A DNA stretch of 64,000 nt, from assembly GCF_029839275.1 (NCBI RefSeq), contig NZ_JAOCAH010000001.1, positions 1 to 64,000 of the forward strand, read 5' to 3'. Source of the stretch: Pseudomonas sp. GD03944 (GTDB taxonomy: Bacteria > Pseudomonadota > Gammaproteobacteria > Pseudomonadales > Pseudomonadaceae). Each line of letters starts with the position of its first letter. The first letter of the stretch is position 1. The translations under genes were made by a program, and so were the position numbers. Of this stretch, positions 9,170 to 16,817 are shown one piece after another. The notes under the pieces are model-generated. The model was not told the origin of the DNA. It did not search any database and saw only the letters and a program-made list of their open reading frames with translations.

Positions 9170-9203
9170 TTTCGATTATCGAACGGGAGTTCGATAATCG
9201 CAA
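9170..9203 (-). promoter_or_regulatory. Tandem PcaR-type boxes upstream of pcaR
   Basis: TTTCGATTATCGAAC (9170-9184) and GTTCGATAATCGCAA (9189-9203) are two 15-bp PcaR-like boxes 19 bp apart. The second differs from the remembered P. putida box at one base. They start 31 bp before the pcaR ATG, as expected for autorepression. The rest of the 9204-9391 gap shows only weak inverted repeats and no gene. Confidence 0.8.
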
Positions 9204-9391
9204 TTGACCCGACTGGCCTGGCTGAATACCCTTGCCGCCGCCCAGCCCCGGTCGTTACGGTCAGGTACCCCACGGGGCTTGGTACGGTTCGGCTCACAAG
9301 GTAGGACCGTTAACACGGCCGGCCACGCACCGGCCTGCGTTGCGGCGCTCCCTGCCCGTGATCTCGATCGCGGGCGGGGTCCGCCACGGCG

Positions 9392-10339
9392 TCAGCCGAG
9401 CAGCCCGCGGTATTCGATGAAACCGATCAGCGAGCTGACGGTGATGAATGCCAGCACCGTGGCCCCCACCAGCGCCGCCGCGCAGCGCTCCTCCAGGCCG
9501 AAACGCTGGCCCATGATCGGGTAGATGCTCATCATCGGCGCACTGGCGAACAGTACCCCGGCCACCAGCATGTGCGGCTCGATGCCCGGCATCAGTGCAA
9601 GCGCCACGAACACCGCCAGCGGGTGCAGCAGCAGCTTGGCCAGGCTGATCTGTGCCACCTCGCGCCACACGCCATTGGCCTTCATGCCGTACAGGGTGCC
9701 GCCAATCACGAACAGCGCCACTGGCGCCGAAGCGCTGGCCAGCATGTCGATCGGCCGGCTCAGCAGCGTCGGCAGACTGATCCCCAGCAGCGACACCACC
9801 AAGCCGAAACTGATGCCGATGATGATCGGGTGCTTCAGCAGGCGCTTGAGGGTTTCGCCCAGCACGGCCCACTTCGACTGTGCCTGCTGCTGACCGCCTT
9901 CGGCCAGCATCAGCGCCAGGGGAATCATCAGCAGGTTCTCCACCAGCATGCCCAGGGCCAGTGCCACGGCGGCCTGCTCGCCCAGCACCATCACCGCGAT
10001 CGGGTAACCGATGAAGCCGCTGTTGGACACCGACACGCCCATGCCCATGATCGCGCTGTGCGACAGGCTCTGGCGGCGCAACCAGAAGGCCGCGGCAAAG
10101 CCGATGCCGAAGATCGCCAGCGACCCCAGGGCGTAGGCGCCCATGTACGGCAGGTTGAGCACCTCGCTCAGCGGGCGCTGCGCCAGGGCATTGAACACCA
10201 GGGCAGGCAAGGCGAAGGTGATGACGAAGGTGCCCATGCCGCGCAATTGTTCGCGGTTGACCAGGCCCGCCCGTGTGGACACGAACCCCACACCAATCAG
10301 GATGAAAATCGGGGCGGTGATACTGAGTACGGCTAACAC
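9392..10339 (-). CDS. AEC-family (auxin efflux carrier type) permease
   Basis: A 315-aa polytopic membrane protein with about ten hydrophobic segments. It starts VLAVLSITAPIFILIGVGF and has the family motif in SNSGFIGYPIAVMVLG and a conserved C-terminal MLVAGVLFASAPMMSIYPIMG. The GTG at 10339 is chosen because it gives the standard family length and overlaps the end of the ATPase gene by seven bases; the open frame continues upstream but runs through that gene. AEC members carry malate, malonate or other organic acids. Its place behind pcaHG suggests aromatic or dicarboxylic acid transport, but the substrate is unknown. Confidence 0.85.
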   Translation of the reverse strand: MLAVLSITAPIFILIGVGFVSTRAGLVNREQLRGMGTFVITFALPALVFNALAQRPLSEVLNLPYMGAYALGSLAIFGIGFAAAFWLRRQSLSHSAIMGMGVSVSNSGFIGYPIAVMVLGEQAAVALALGMLVENLLMIPLALMLAEGGQQQAQSKWAVLGETLKRLLKHPIIIGISFGLVVSLLGISLPTLLSRPIDMLASASAPVALFVIGGTLYGMKANGVWREVAQISLAKLLLHPLAVFVALALMPGIEPHMLVAGVLFASAPMMSIYPIMGQRFGLEERCAAALVGATVLAFITVSSLIGFIEYRGLLG

Positions 10340-11406
10340 GCGACAAGGTTCTCCACGGACCTGGACAATTGCTGCAGACGGCTGCGGGTGCGGCTGAAAT
10401 CGCTGGCGCCGATATCGGCGCACACCTGCTCCAGGCTCGCCTCGCTGGCCAGCAGCAGGACCACACCGCTGTCGTAGGCAACATCGATGAAGTTGATCAC
10501 CCGCAGCTGCACATCCAGCGACAGCCGATGCAGCGGCGGCACGTTGCTGACGGCGATGCACGCCACCTGCTCGCACAACCCCAGGTAATCCGCCGTCGAC
10601 GACGGCACCTCGAACAGTGCCGGGAAATCCAGCCAGACGCCCTGCCCGCTGCGCCCCCGCAGTGCGAAGCGCCGGCGGTTCAGCTCCAGCTCGCCGCCGG
10701 TTTGCGTACCAACTTGCAAGGCATGGCTCAACAGGGAGTCGGCCCGGGCCATCGGGGCCTGGATGAAGCGTCCCCACTCATGCCGGGTGCGCTGGCGATA
10801 ATCCTCGCCGGCGTCGAGTTCGAGTACCTGGAAATGGCGCTGCAGCAACGCGATGAACGGCTTGAAGCGTACATGATAGAGCGGGTTCGGGCACAGCCCG
10901 GCGGGTGGGAAGTTGGAGGTGAACACCAGCGCCACGTTCTCGCGCAGCAGGCATTCGAGCAGGCGCCCGAGCAGAATGGCGTCGCCGATATCGTGCACAT
11001 GGAACTCATCGAAACACAGCAGGCGTGCTTCGGTGGCCAGGTCCGCGGCCACCCGCGCCAACGGCTCGGGTTGCCCGGCGTAGGCATTCAGGCGCTGCTG
11101 CAGCTCCTGGAGAAAACCGTGCACATGCACCCGACGCTTGTTCGCCAGGGGCGCGGCGGCGAACAGGCAGTCCATGACAAAACTCTTGCCGCGCCCGACA
11201 CCGCCCCACAGGTACACGCCGGCAGCCGGACGCCGCCAGCGCCGCTTGGGCGTCAGCTGCCTGTCCAGCCAGTCGGCGAGCTGGGCGATGGCCCGTTGCT
11301 GGGCGGCATCGGCACGAAAGCCTCGGGCCGCCAGCTCGCGGTCGAAGTGACGGCGCACCGCCTCGACGGGCGCCACCGGTTCAGAAGTCAAAGAACACGG
11401 TTTCAC
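10333..11406 (-). CDS. zapE: ZapE/AFG1-type P-loop ATPase
   Basis: A 357-aa AFG1/ZapE family ATPase. Walker A is in GGVGRGKSFVMD, Walker B is in LLCFDEFHVHDIGDA, and the following FTSNFPP sensor region is present, so it looks catalytically intact. ZapE modulates Z-ring stability in E. coli; AFG1 acts in membrane protein turnover. It uses a GTG start at 11406, overlapping the pcaG end by 26 bases (a second GTG at 11376 is possible), and its stop overlaps the permease start. From memory, Pseudomonas normally carries zapE near rplM-rpsI, so this is probably a second copy embedded in the pcaHG transcript. Confidence 0.85.
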   Translation of the reverse strand: MKPCSLTSEPVAPVEAVRRHFDRELAARGFRADAAQQRAIAQLADWLDRQLTPKRRWRRPAAGVYLWGGVGRGKSFVMDCLFAAAPLANKRRVHVHGFLQELQQRLNAYAGQPEPLARVAADLATEARLLCFDEFHVHDIGDAILLGRLLECLLRENVALVFTSNFPPAGLCPNPLYHVRFKPFIALLQRHFQVLELDAGEDYRQRTRHEWGRFIQAPMARADSLLSHALQVGTQTGGELELNRRRFALRGRSGQGVWLDFPALFEVPSSTADYLGLCEQVACIAVSNVPPLHRLSLDVQLRVINFIDVAYDSGVVLLLASEASLEQVCADIGASDFSRTRSRLQQLSRSVENLVAC

Positions 11407-11989
11407 CGTCCCCCTGGATGCGGATATCGAAGCGGTAGGCGGTCTTGCCGTCGACCTCGCAGCGCCTGGCGACCAGCGTCTCGCGGCGCTGCGGCTGCTC
11501 GATCAGATTGAGCACCGGGTCCTTGGCGTTGGCCTCGGCTTCGTCATCGAAGTACAGGCGCGTCTGCAGGTGGATGTTGATACCCCGGGCAAACAGCGTG
11601 ACGTTGATGTGCGGCGCCATGGGCACGCCTGCCGCGTTGTTCACCACGCCCGGCTTGACGGTCTGCACCGTCCACTCGCTGCCGGCATCGAAGGTGGTGG
11701 CGGTACGGCCGAAGCCGTTGAAGGATTTCTCCAGGTCGTAGGCTTCGTCGTAACGACCCTGGTGATCGGCTTGCCACAGTTCCAGGAACGCGTCGCGCAC
11801 CAGGTGGCCGTTGCCGTCGTAGACGTGGCCGACCAGTAGAATATGCTCGCCCGGCGCACCAGGCTTGGCCATCTGGCTCCAGACTTCCTGGTCGCGGACC
11901 GGGTTGCCGGCAGCCGCCAGGGCCAGGCCGATGTGCACGTAGGGGCCGGCGGTTTGCGAAGGGGTTTCCGGCAGCAGTTCGATAGGCAT
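11381..11989 (-). CDS. pcaG: Protocatechuate 3,4-dioxygenase, alpha subunit
   Basis: A 202-aa alpha chain of the intradiol ring-cleavage dioxygenase that opens protocatechuate to 3-carboxy-cis,cis-muconate. It begins MPIELLPETPSQTAGPYVHIGLAL and has the intradiol fold segment VRDAFLELWQADHQGRYDE and the C-terminal YRFDIRIQGDGETVFFDF. Alpha chains lack the iron ligands found in PcaH. It starts 10 bp after the pcaH stop, so the pair is co-transcribed and co-translated. Confidence 0.96.
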   Translation of the reverse strand: MPIELLPETPSQTAGPYVHIGLALAAAGNPVRDQEVWSQMAKPGAPGEHILLVGHVYDGNGHLVRDAFLELWQADHQGRYDEAYDLEKSFNGFGRTATTFDAGSEWTVQTVKPGVVNNAAGVPMAPHINVTLFARGINIHLQTRLYFDDEAEANAKDPVLNLIEQPQRRETLVARRCEVDGKTAYRFDIRIQGDGETVFFDF

Positions 11990-11999
11990 GCGTGGCTCC

Positions 12000-12719
12000 T
12001 CAGCAATTCTCGAAGTGAGTCTTTCGCTGCCCGCGCAGCACGATGTCGAAGCGATACGCCAGGCAATCCATGGGGTTGGCGGCGTTCATGTCGAGCTTGG
12101 CGATCAGGGTCTGCACCGCGTCGGGGTTGGCAATGGACTTGACGATCGGGCACAGCGGGATCAGCGGGTCGCCTTCGAAATACAACTGGGTCACCAGACG
12201 CGTGGAGATCGACGGGCCGTTCAGCGAGAAATGGATATGCGCCGGGCGCCAGTCGTTGGGGTTGTTGCGCCAGGGATACGGGCCCGGCTTGATGGTGCGG
12301 AAGCAGTAGTTGCCTTCGCTGTCGGTCAGGGCACGGCCCACGCCGCCGAAGTTCGGGTCGAGCGGCGCCAGGTAGCGGTCGTTCTTGTGGCGGTAACGGC
12401 CGCCGGCGTTGGCCTGCCACATCTCCACCAGGGTATGCGGGATCGGCTTGCCGTACTGGTCCATGACCCGGCCGCAGACCAGGATGCGCTCGCCCACCGG
12501 CAGCCCGCCGTTGTTGAAGTTGAGCAGCAGGTCGTTGTCGTGCTGGCCCAGCTTCAGGTGCGAGAAATCCGGGCCGGTGGTTTCGGAAATCGACTGCGGA
12601 ATGCTCACCAGCGCCTGGCGCGGGGAACGGGCGATGGAGGTCTTGTAGTCGGGGGTGAAGGCTTTCGGGTGCCAGTTTCGATCACGGATCACGAAACGGC
12701 GAGTGTCCTCGGCGGGCAT
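12000..12719 (-). CDS. pcaH: Protocatechuate 3,4-dioxygenase, beta subunit
   Basis: A 239-aa catalytic beta chain. The non-haem Fe(III) ligands are visible as Tyr109 (GGRYRHKND), Tyr148 (PGPYPW) and His161/His163 (RPAHIHF), equivalent to the known P. putida ligand set. The start is ATG at 12719 because AGGAG lies seven bases upstream; a GTG two codons earlier is too close to that site. The only regulator gene upstream is pcaQ, and a PcaQ-type box lies 112 bp before the start. Confidence 0.97.
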   Translation of the reverse strand: MPAEDTRRFVIRDRNWHPKAFTPDYKTSIARSPRQALVSIPQSISETTGPDFSHLKLGQHDNDLLLNFNNGGLPVGERILVCGRVMDQYGKPIPHTLVEMWQANAGGRYRHKNDRYLAPLDPNFGGVGRALTDSEGNYCFRTIKPGPYPWRNNPNDWRPAHIHFSLNGPSISTRLVTQLYFEGDPLIPLCPIVKSIANPDAVQTLIAKLDMNAANPMDCLAYRFDIVLRGQRKTHFENC

Positions 12720-12830
12720 GGGCACGCTCCTGTTATTCGGGTATGGGAGTCGAGCCTGTCGGGCAGGCAGCTAGTGCCGAAGTGTCCGGCAAACGCCGGC
12801 CGAGGAACATTGAAAAGACAGCGCCAATCC

Positions 12831-12846
12831 ATAACCAAATGGTTAT
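12831..12846 (-). promoter_or_regulatory. PcaQ-type operator for pcaHG
   Basis: ATAACCAAATGGTTAT is a perfect inverted repeat (ATAACC-N4-GGTTAT). It agrees with the PcaQ motif I recall from Sinorhizobium meliloti (ATAACC-N4-GGTTAA). It overlaps the last codons of pcaQ (stop at 12843) and lies 112 bp upstream of the pcaH ATG. Confidence 0.8.
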
Positions 12847-13772
12847 GAGAAAAGTCCCTCGCGGTACTCCCCCGCCACCTCGCGCAGCACCTCGCAGAAC
12901 CATTGCGAGGTCATGGCCTGGGGCATGGCGGTGTTGCTGCAGATGCCCACGGAGCCGCCCGGCTCCTGGATGCCCAGGGCCAGCTCGACCAGTTCGCCAC
13001 GCTGCACGTCCAGGCGCACGGCGTCCTGGGGCGCGACCCAGATCGCTTCGCTGCACTGCACGTAGCGGCGACTCAGGGCCGGCGACAGGGTTTCCAGGCG
13101 CTGCTGCGGCTGGGCCACGCCGCACTGCACGAACAGGCTGTCAGCGTGGCGGCGGATGGTGGTGCCGGCTAGGGGCAGCACCAGCGGGTAATCGCCCAGG
13201 CGGCTGAGGTCGCTGGTACCCGCCAACAACGGGTGGCCGGGGCGCACCACCAGGGTCATGGATTCGCTGTACAGGTGCTCGAAGGTCAGGCCCTGGATCT
13301 CCGGGCTGTCGGTCATGCGCCCCACCACCAGGTCCAGCTCGCCGACCCGCAACTGGCTGAGCAGGTAGGCACTCGGCCCGGTGGCGATGCTCACCACCAG
13401 TGCTGCGTGACGGGTGTGCAGGCGCCGCACCACTTCGGGTATCAGCAGGCTCTCGACCGTGGACAACACCCCGACGCGGATCGGCTCGGCCTGGTGCTCG
13501 CCGCCGCGCAGGCTGGCCACACCATCACGCAGCGCTTGCACGCTGGGCCCGGCGTAGCGCATGAAAGCCACCCCGGCGGGCGTCAGGCTGACGCCGCTCT
13601 TGCCACGTTCGAACAGCGTGGCGGCGAGCATCTCTTCCAGCTCTTTGAGGGTCTTGGAGATCGCCGGCTGGCTCACCGCCAGGGCATCCGCCGCCTTGGC
13701 GAAACTGCGCTGCCGGGCGATCTCCAGGAAGCAGACCAGGTGGCGAAACTTGATGCGGGTATTGATGTTCAT
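12843..13772 (-). CDS. pcaQ: LysR-type regulator PcaQ
   Basis: A 309-aa LysR-family activator. The N-terminal helix-turn-helix spans about residues 20-45 (SFAKAADALAVSQPAISKTLKELE), followed by the effector-binding domain with GPSAYLLSQLRVGELDLVVGR and a C-terminal EYREGLFS tail. PcaQ activates protocatechuate dioxygenase genes in response to pathway lactone or muconate intermediates. Here it is encoded immediately upstream of, and in the same direction as, pcaHG; classical LysR genes are divergent. A PcaQ-type box sits at its 3' end. Confidence 0.9.
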   Translation of the reverse strand: MNINTRIKFRHLVCFLEIARQRSFAKAADALAVSQPAISKTLKELEEMLAATLFERGKSGVSLTPAGVAFMRYAGPSVQALRDGVASLRGGEHQAEPIRVGVLSTVESLLIPEVVRRLHTRHAALVVSIATGPSAYLLSQLRVGELDLVVGRMTDSPEIQGLTFEHLYSESMTLVVRPGHPLLAGTSDLSRLGDYPLVLPLAGTTIRRHADSLFVQCGVAQPQQRLETLSPALSRRYVQCSEAIWVAPQDAVRLDVQRGELVELALGIQEPGGSVGICSNTAMPQAMTSQWFCEVLREVAGEYREGLFS

Positions 13773-13813
13773 CGGCGAGCCTTGGGTGCGGACGACGCCG
13801 ATTACACCACACG

Positions 13814-15043
13814 TCAGCCCTTGGTGGCGCCTGCCTCGCGCTCGGCCCGGGCGTCCTCCAGCAGTTGCTGGATCACCTGCTCCTGGGTCTCGTAGCGCCC
13901 TTCGCCGAAGTGGCTGAAACGTACGCGGCCCTTGGCGTCGATGAAGTAATGGGCCGGCCAGTACTGGTTATCGAAGGCGCGCCAGATCGCGTAGTTGTTA
14001 TCGATGGCCACCGGGTAGGCGATGTCGAGCTTCTTCACCTCGCGCTGCACATTGCTGATGAGCTTCTCGAAGGCAAACTCCGGGGTGTGCACACCGATCA
14101 CCACCAGGCCGTCCTTCTCGTATTTCTTCGCCCACTGGTTCACGTACGGCAGGCTGCGCTGGCAATTGATGCAGTCGAAGGTCCAGAAGTCCACCAGCAC
14201 CACCTTGCCGCGCAGGGATTCGGCGCTCAGCGGCGGCGAATTCAGCCACTGCACCGCGCCCTCCAGCGAAGGCATGGCGCCGTGGTCGCGCAGCCCCAGC
14301 GGCGCGGCATCGGCCTTGCTGATCACGTAGTCGATGGCCTTGGGCACGTTCTCCAGCAGGCTGCGCTCCACCGCGTTGCCGCCCTCGGACGAGGCCTGCT
14401 CGTACAACTGGCGATCCACGCCGGTGGCGATCGACACCGCCGCCAGCAGCGCCGCGATACCGGTGCCCCGACGCAACCAGGAGGTGACCGGCAGCAGCGG
14501 TTTCAAACGCGCCACCAGGCCACGGCCGGCGACGATCAGCAGCCCCAGGGAACAGGCGCTGCCCAGGCCGTAGGCCAGCAGCAACAGGCTGGTCTGGCTG
14601 CTGGCGCCCTGCAGCATGGCGCTGGACAGAATCGCCCCCAGGATCGGCCCGGCACAGGGCGCCCAAAGCAACCCGGTGGCCACCCCCACGGTGAGCGAGG
14701 CCAGCGGGCCACTGGCACCACGCATGGACGGGTCGATGCGGTTGGCCAGGGCCACGAAGGGCTTCGACAGCCAGGTGCCGACTCGCGCAGAGATCAGCGA
14801 CAACGCGAACAGCACCAGGATCACCAAGGCTACCTGGCGGCCAGCGATGTTGGCGTGCACCACCCACTCGCTGCTCACCACCGCCAGGCTCGAGACCAGG
14901 GCGAAAGTCAGCGCCATGCCGCTCAGCACCAGCAGGATGGACGAGCGCGAACGGCTGACGCCGGCGAACAGGAACGGCACCACGGGGAGGATGCACGGGC
15001 TGAGGACCGTCAGGACCCCACCCAGAAAGGCGATGAGCAGCAT
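13814..15043 (-). CDS. dipZ: CcdA-thioredoxin fusion membrane protein (DipZ type)
   Basis: A 409-aa fusion. Residues 1 to about 235 are a CcdA/DsbD-type membrane electron transporter with its two redox cysteines, Cys17 (LSPCILP) and Cys130 (WAPCAGP). Residues about 255-400 are a periplasmic thioredoxin-like (AhpC/TSA) domain with the redox pair CINC at 291-294. It should pass reducing equivalents across the inner membrane to periplasmic proteins. It is the last gene of a minus-strand unit with the DUF2790 and 17-residue-repeat genes, 104 bp after the latter, next to the two-component system. This context suggests thiol or metal stress rather than housekeeping cytochrome maturation. Confidence 0.88.
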   Translation of the reverse strand: MLLIAFLGGVLTVLSPCILPVVPFLFAGVSRSRSSILLVLSGMALTFALVSSLAVVSSEWVVHANIAGRQVALVILVLFALSLISARVGTWLSKPFVALANRIDPSMRGASGPLASLTVGVATGLLWAPCAGPILGAILSSAMLQGASSQTSLLLLAYGLGSACSLGLLIVAGRGLVARLKPLLPVTSWLRRGTGIAALLAAVSIATGVDRQLYEQASSEGGNAVERSLLENVPKAIDYVISKADAAPLGLRDHGAMPSLEGAVQWLNSPPLSAESLRGKVVLVDFWTFDCINCQRSLPYVNQWAKKYEKDGLVVIGVHTPEFAFEKLISNVQREVKKLDIAYPVAIDNNYAIWRAFDNQYWPAHYFIDAKGRVRFSHFGEGRYETQEQVIQQLLEDARAEREAGATKG

Positions 15044-15147
15044 GGCGTTACCTATGGAGGCTGTGGCGCCCGGCCGGCGCCGTGTCGGCGGGCCGGGTCA
15101 GCCAGGTTGGAAGGAGCAGCGGGATGGGGCCAGGGGCCGCGCCCCAC

Positions 15148-15474
15148 TCACGCCTGGGTGGTCGTGGCGCGTTCGTCGACCCAGCGGCCCAGTGGTGTAC
15201 GGCTGAACCCGTTGGAAGCCACGGCTTCGCTCTGCATGCCCTGCGGCGTGCGGCTGAAGCCATCTTCGGCAACGCGCTCCAGCTGCTGGCCCAGCGGCGT
15301 ACGGCTGCTGCCGTTCTCGGTCAGCGAGGGCACGGAACCCTTGCCGGCCAGCGGCGTGACCTGGAAGCAGAGGCCGCTCTCGCCGCGCTGGTTCTCGCTG
15401 GCGGCGTTGGCGTGCACCGCGACACCGGCCAGGGAAAAGGCGACGGCGGTGAGGAAGCTGTTGAGACTGTTCAT
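15148..15474 (-). CDS. Small secreted protein with three 17-residue SRTPxG repeats
   Basis: 108 aa. A Sec signal peptide covers about residues 1-24 (hydrophobic core LTAVAFSLAGVAV, cleavage after HANA). After a linker containing the only cysteine (Cys36), residues 53-103 form three exact 17-residue repeats with consensus x-[ND]-G-[FS]-S-R-T-P-[LQ]-G and a final Ala; a short TTTQA tail follows. I do not recognise a named family. It sits between the DUF2790 gene and dipZ, 51 bp after the former. A low-complexity secreted repeat protein beside an HvfB-type locus could be a modified peptide substrate, but that is only inference. Confidence 0.8.
   Translation of the reverse strand: MNSLNSFLTAVAFSLAGVAVHANAASENQRGESGLCFQVTPLAGKGSVPSLTENGSSRTPLGQQLERVAEDGFSRTPQGMQSEAVASNGFSRTPLGRWVDERATTTQA
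15166..15318 (-). repeat. Three tandem 51-bp coding repeats
   Basis: Codons 53-69, 70-86 and 87-103 of the small secreted protein are an uninterrupted 3 x 51-bp tandem repeat. Identity is strongest over the codons for GFSRTPLG and at the unit-ending alanine. The repeats keep frame and length exactly, which argues for selection on the peptide. Confidence 0.85.
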
Positions 15475-15525
15475 GGGGTAACTCCCGCTTGCAACGTGGC
15501 GTGAAAGAAACGCAGCGTGGGCAGA

Positions 15526-15789
15526 TCAGTTGCCATCGCTGCAGTTCTCGGCGAGCTTGCTGTAGCCCAGGACGTGCTGCTGGCCGTGGGAATCCAGGTA
15601 GGTCATGCGGGCGTTCACCACGCCGCAGGTGTCGGAGCTGTCTTCGCTCAGCGACACCACTTTCTGGATATCCAGGTGGCTGCCGTAGGTGTAGGTTTCG
15701 GCTTTGCTATCGGCCTGTGCCATGGCGGGCAGCGCGCCCAGGTTCAGGGCAGCAAACAGGCAAGCGGCGGTAAGGGTCTTCCAGTTCAT
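15526..15789 (-). CDS. DUF2790 family periplasmic protein
   Basis: 87 aa with a signal peptide (MNWKTLTAACLFAALNLGALPAMA) and the DUF2790 core TYTYGSHLDIQKVVSLSED...CGVVNARMTYLDSHG...YSKLAENC. Two cysteines in the mature part could form a disulfide. DUF2790 proteins are small, mostly Pseudomonas-specific exported proteins of unknown function, often found beside two-component systems. A GAGGA ribosome-binding sequence precedes the ATG. It is the first gene of the unit that includes the repeat protein and dipZ; an ATACA-N5-ATACA element lies 144 bp upstream. Confidence 0.85.
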   Translation of the reverse strand: MNWKTLTAACLFAALNLGALPAMAQADSKAETYTYGSHLDIQKVVSLSEDSSDTCGVVNARMTYLDSHGQQHVLGYSKLAENCSDGN

Positions 15790-15932
15790 GATCGTGTCCT
15801 CGCAGTCATCGTGTGGGTTGAGTCGAGGCGAGTGATGTCGTCTCGATGGGTCCCATTGAATGCCCGCGAGGTATCTCGGATGTGTCGGGAAAAACCGCCG
15901 TCGGATTCGTTACGTGTCAGAGCGGGCGCGGG

Positions 15933-15947
15933 ATACAGAGCGATACA
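15933..15947 (-). promoter_or_regulatory. Direct-repeat operator ATACA-N5-ATACA, site 1
   Basis: ATACAGAGCGATACA: two ATACA half-sites in direct repeat with a 10-bp period, the layout of an OmpR-family dimer site. The identical 15-mer occurs at 22819-22833 upstream of hvfB. Read in the direction of the DUF2790 gene it is TGTAT-N5-TGTAT, ending 144 bp before that start codon. Confidence 0.7.
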
Positions 15948-15990
15948 TTCGCCCCGGTTTTGCATGCCTCTGTAACCCTCGCATCGCCAG

Positions 15991-16005
15991 ATACACTGCA
16001 ATACA
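15991..16005 (-). promoter_or_regulatory. Direct-repeat operator ATACA-N5-ATACA, site 2
   Basis: ATACACTGCAATACA has the same half-sites and spacing as site 1 and lies 58 bp from it, between the divergent DUF2790 and response-regulator genes. It is 72 bp upstream of the response-regulator ATG, so it may serve autoregulation. The remainder of the 15790-16076 gap holds no gene. Confidence 0.65.
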
Positions 16006-16076
16006 AAGCCCGGCAGGCAGGCGCGCCGGGCATGGTTACACTGCGCGCATCACACACATTCCTGGAGGCCCGAACG

Positions 16077-16817
16077 ATGGAACATGTCGATCACATATTG
16101 ATCGTGGATGACGACCGCGAGATCAGGGAACTGGTCGGCAACTACCTGAAGAAGAACGGCCTGCGCACCACGGTGGTCGCCGACGGCCGCCAGATGCGCG
16201 CCTTCCTGGAGAGCAACCAGGTCGACCTGATCGTGCTCGACATCATGATGCCCGGCGATGACGGCCTGCTGCTGTGCCGCGAACTGCGCGCGGGCAAACA
16301 CAAGGCCACGCCGGTGCTGATGCTCACCGCGCGCACCGATGAAACCGACCGCATCATCGGCCTAGAAATGGGCGCCGACGACTACCTGGCCAAACCCTTC
16401 GCCGCCCGCGAGCTGCTGGCACGCATCAATGCCGTGCTGCGCCGTACGCGCATGCTGCCGCCCAACCTGGTGGTCACCGAAAGCGGCCGCCTGCTGCGCT
16501 TCGGCCGCTGGCGCCTGGACACCACCGCCCGCCACCTGCTGGACGAAGACGACACCCTGGTGGCCCTGAGCGGCGCCGAGTACCGCCTGCTGCGCGTGCT
16601 CCTCGATCACCCGCAGCGCGTGCTCAGCCGCGACCAGTTGCTCAACCTGACCCAGGGCCGCGAGGCCGACCTGTTCGACCGCTCCATCGACCTGCTGGTC
16701 AGCCGCCTGCGCCAGCGCCTGCTGGATGACGCCCGCGACCCGGCCTACATCAAGACCGTGCGCAGCGAAGGCTACGTCTTCACCTTCGCGGTGGAGATCC
16801 TCGGGGAGCAGCCATGA
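16077..16817 (+). CDS. OmpR-family response regulator
   Basis: 246 aa. A receiver domain (residues about 5-118) has the acidic pocket VDDD, phospho-acceptor Asp55 in VLDIMMPG, the Thr in LTART and the Lys in AKPF. It is followed by a winged-helix DNA-binding domain (about 145-240) ending DPAYIKTVRSEGYVF. The ATG at 16077 follows GGAGG; the frame is open further upstream but not coding. It overlaps its kinase gene by four bases. OmpR-type proteins bind tandem direct repeats, matching the ATACA-N5-ATACA sites around this locus. Confidence 0.93.
   Translation: MEHVDHILIVDDDREIRELVGNYLKKNGLRTTVVADGRQMRAFLESNQVDLIVLDIMMPGDDGLLLCRELRAGKHKATPVLMLTARTDETDRIIGLEMGADDYLAKPFAARELLARINAVLRRTRMLPPNLVVTESGRLLRFGRWRLDTTARHLLDEDDTLVALSGAEYRLLRVLLDHPQRVLSRDQLLNLTQGREADLFDRSIDLLVSRLRQRLLDDARDPAYIKTVRSEGYVFTFAVEILGEQP

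Noticed and set aside
13865..15481. 538-aa plus-strand open frame over dipZ and the repeat protein gene
   Set aside because: The composition is rich in Gln/His/Arg/Gly with no fold signal. The opposite strand encodes proteins with clear CcdA/thioredoxin motifs and a signal peptide.
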